From NCBI GenBank assembly GCA_963792655.1, contig CAWBWU010000001.1:558001-622000 (forward strand): 64,000 nucleotides of DNA, written 5' to 3'. The notes beneath the pieces were generated by a model, which worked only from the letters and a program-made list of their open reading frames with translations, did no database searches and was not told the DNA's origin. The position numbers and the translations under genes are program-made. Numbering within the stretch: the first letter of the stretch is position 1; each line of letters opens with the position of its first letter. The DNA is from DOZZ01 sp963792655. Lineage in GTDB: Bacteria > Acidobacteriota > Terriglobia > Bryobacterales > Bryobacteraceae. Positions 63,378-64,000 of this stretch are shown here, in pieces.

Positions 63378-63455
63378 TGGTCGGGCTGCCGGGATTTGAA
63401 CCCGGGACCTCTTGCACCCCAAGCAAGCGCGCTAGCCAGGCTGCGCCACAGCCCG
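63378..63455 (-). tRNA. tRNA-Pro (anticodon GGG), CCA encoded
   Basis: On the minus strand the acceptor CGGGCTG (63455-63449) pairs with CAGCCCG (63388-63382), followed by discriminator A and encoded CCA (63380-63378). The anticodon arm CTTGC-TTGGGGT-GCAAG gives anticodon GGG. The T arm has the GGTTCAAATCC core, and the D arm GCGCAGCCTGGCTAGCGC is normal. All arms of a class I tRNA are present. Confidence 0.95.
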
Positions 63456-63515
63456 AACTTTCATAGTCTACAACGAATCGGCACGGCACGTCTTTATGTT
63501 GCAAAGTACTTGTGC

Positions 63516-64000
63516 ATGGACTATGCTGTCCATCAGTGGCCGTCGTCCGTTCCATTCGTCCCCCTCGCGCTCGAGCCTGCTGCGATCGAGTTACAGGCGG
63601 TCGACAATCTCCGCTTTATCCGAAGCGCAATGGAGGGCGCCGGGTCTTTCACCGCGATCCCGGGCACCGGCGGCATTGTCATGGGAATTACGGCATTGGT
63701 TGCTGCTGGCGTAGCAGGGTTCGCAACAACGACAACTGCCTGGCTGGTGGTGTGGGCTGTTGAGGCGATGGTCGCGGCCGTGGTCGGGCTCGTGTTCGCG
63801 CGCCGCAAAGCGCAGGGCCAGAATCTGCGTCTCTTCGCGAAGCCTGCCCGTAAGTTCATGCTGGCGCTCACTCCCGCGCTTGCTTGTGGAGCCGTGTTGA
63901 CGTCGGTGTTTTTGCGCGCTGGGCTTCCCCAATTCCTGCCGGGAACATGGCTGCTGATGTACGGCACGGGCATCGTCTCCGGCGGGACATTCTCGCTGCG
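63516..64000 (+). CDS. Polytopic membrane protein, 3' truncated by window edge
   Basis: Open from ATG 63516 to the end of the window (161 codons seen). After a soluble start (about 1-45, with ELQAVDNLRFIRSAMEGAGSFTAIPG) there are membrane helices at about 50-68, 73-92, 112-135 and 140-160. This pattern (…IRRSMESAGRFTAVPG… then helices) recurs in Acidobacteria as a conserved protein of unknown function, often followed by a winged-helix regulator; that neighbour would lie beyond base 64000. Start is uncertain because no good ribosome binding site is visible. Confidence 0.7.
   Translation, partial: MDYAVHQWPSSVPFVPLALEPAAIELQAVDNLRFIRSAMEGAGSFTAIPGTGGIVMGITALVAAGVAGFATTTTAWLVVWAVEAMVAAVVGLVFARRKAQGQNLRLFAKPARKFMLALTPALACGAVLTSVFLRAGLPQFLPGTWLLMYGTGIVSGGTFSL

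Noticed and set aside
1..64000. CRISPR arrays, insertion sequences or prophage genes
   Set aside because: No regularly spaced repeats, transposase, integrase or phage structural genes were found on reading both strands.

Overview
The window is a stretch of bacterial chromosome at roughly 60% GC, gene-dense on both strands. The gene set suggests a soil Acidobacteriota, probably a Solibacter/Bryobacterales-like member: a DUF2934 protein, many secreted Tat/Sec enzymes, a decaheme cytochrome with an MtrB/PioB-type barrel, an HpnI-type glycosyltransferase, penicillin acylase and GMC/PIG-L enzymes. This placement is inferred from gene content; no rRNA is present. There are no insertion sequences, prophage genes or CRISPR arrays.

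Layout. 1-4.3 kb: end of a beta-lactamase-fold hydrolase, small membrane and secreted proteins, a penicillin acylase and a decayed VapBC-like toxin-antitoxin pair. 4.3-7.1 kb: a pentaheme cytochrome translationally coupled to a protein that joins a monoheme cytochrome c domain to an outer-membrane-barrel-like domain. 7.1-9.8 kb: SPOR and NfeD-like proteins, DUF2934, LexA and an acyl-CoA thioesterase. 9.8-17.7 kb: an MtrA/MtrB-like decaheme-porin pair facing a divergent operon of OmpR-type regulator, receiver-only protein, porin, cupredoxin-like protein and sensor kinase, with a direct-repeat operator candidate between them. 17.7-27.6 kb: a Tat-exported enolase-superfamily enzyme, pheST, purA, queC/queE and a membrane glycosyltransferase-like protein. 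27.6-40.4 kb: a complex I operon (nuoA, C-H, J-N) that lacks nuoB and nuoI. 40.5-43.8 kb: thiS directly followed by a membrane-anchored JAMM-like protein with a changed metal ligand, then a convergent transglutaminase. 43.8-52.2 kb: a lipoprotein, a phosphoglucose-isomerase-like protein, a 46-residue membrane peptide, rph, rdgB, a flippase, an M16 peptidase and thioredoxin 2. 52.8-64 kb: rlmA-type methyltransferase, PIG-L deacetylase, GMC oxidoreductase, a carboxyltransferase, a DUF2383-like protein, an hpnI-like gene, selB, a secreted protein, tRNA-Pro(GGG) and the start of a membrane protein.

About twenty or more genes or gene segments show single-base frame changes with conserved protein continuing in the next frame, including essential-type genes (nuoD, nuoG). 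Several lie in short homopolymers. The simplest reading is indel error in the assembly rather than mass gene decay; the densest cluster is queC/queE. Gene coordinates below span the intended full genes across these breaks.

Themes: redox chemistry across the envelope (two cytochrome/barrel modules, a cupredoxin, complex I, thioredoxin), translation and RNA processing (pheST, queCE, rph, rlmA, selB, tRNA-Pro), and cell-envelope or secreted enzymes.
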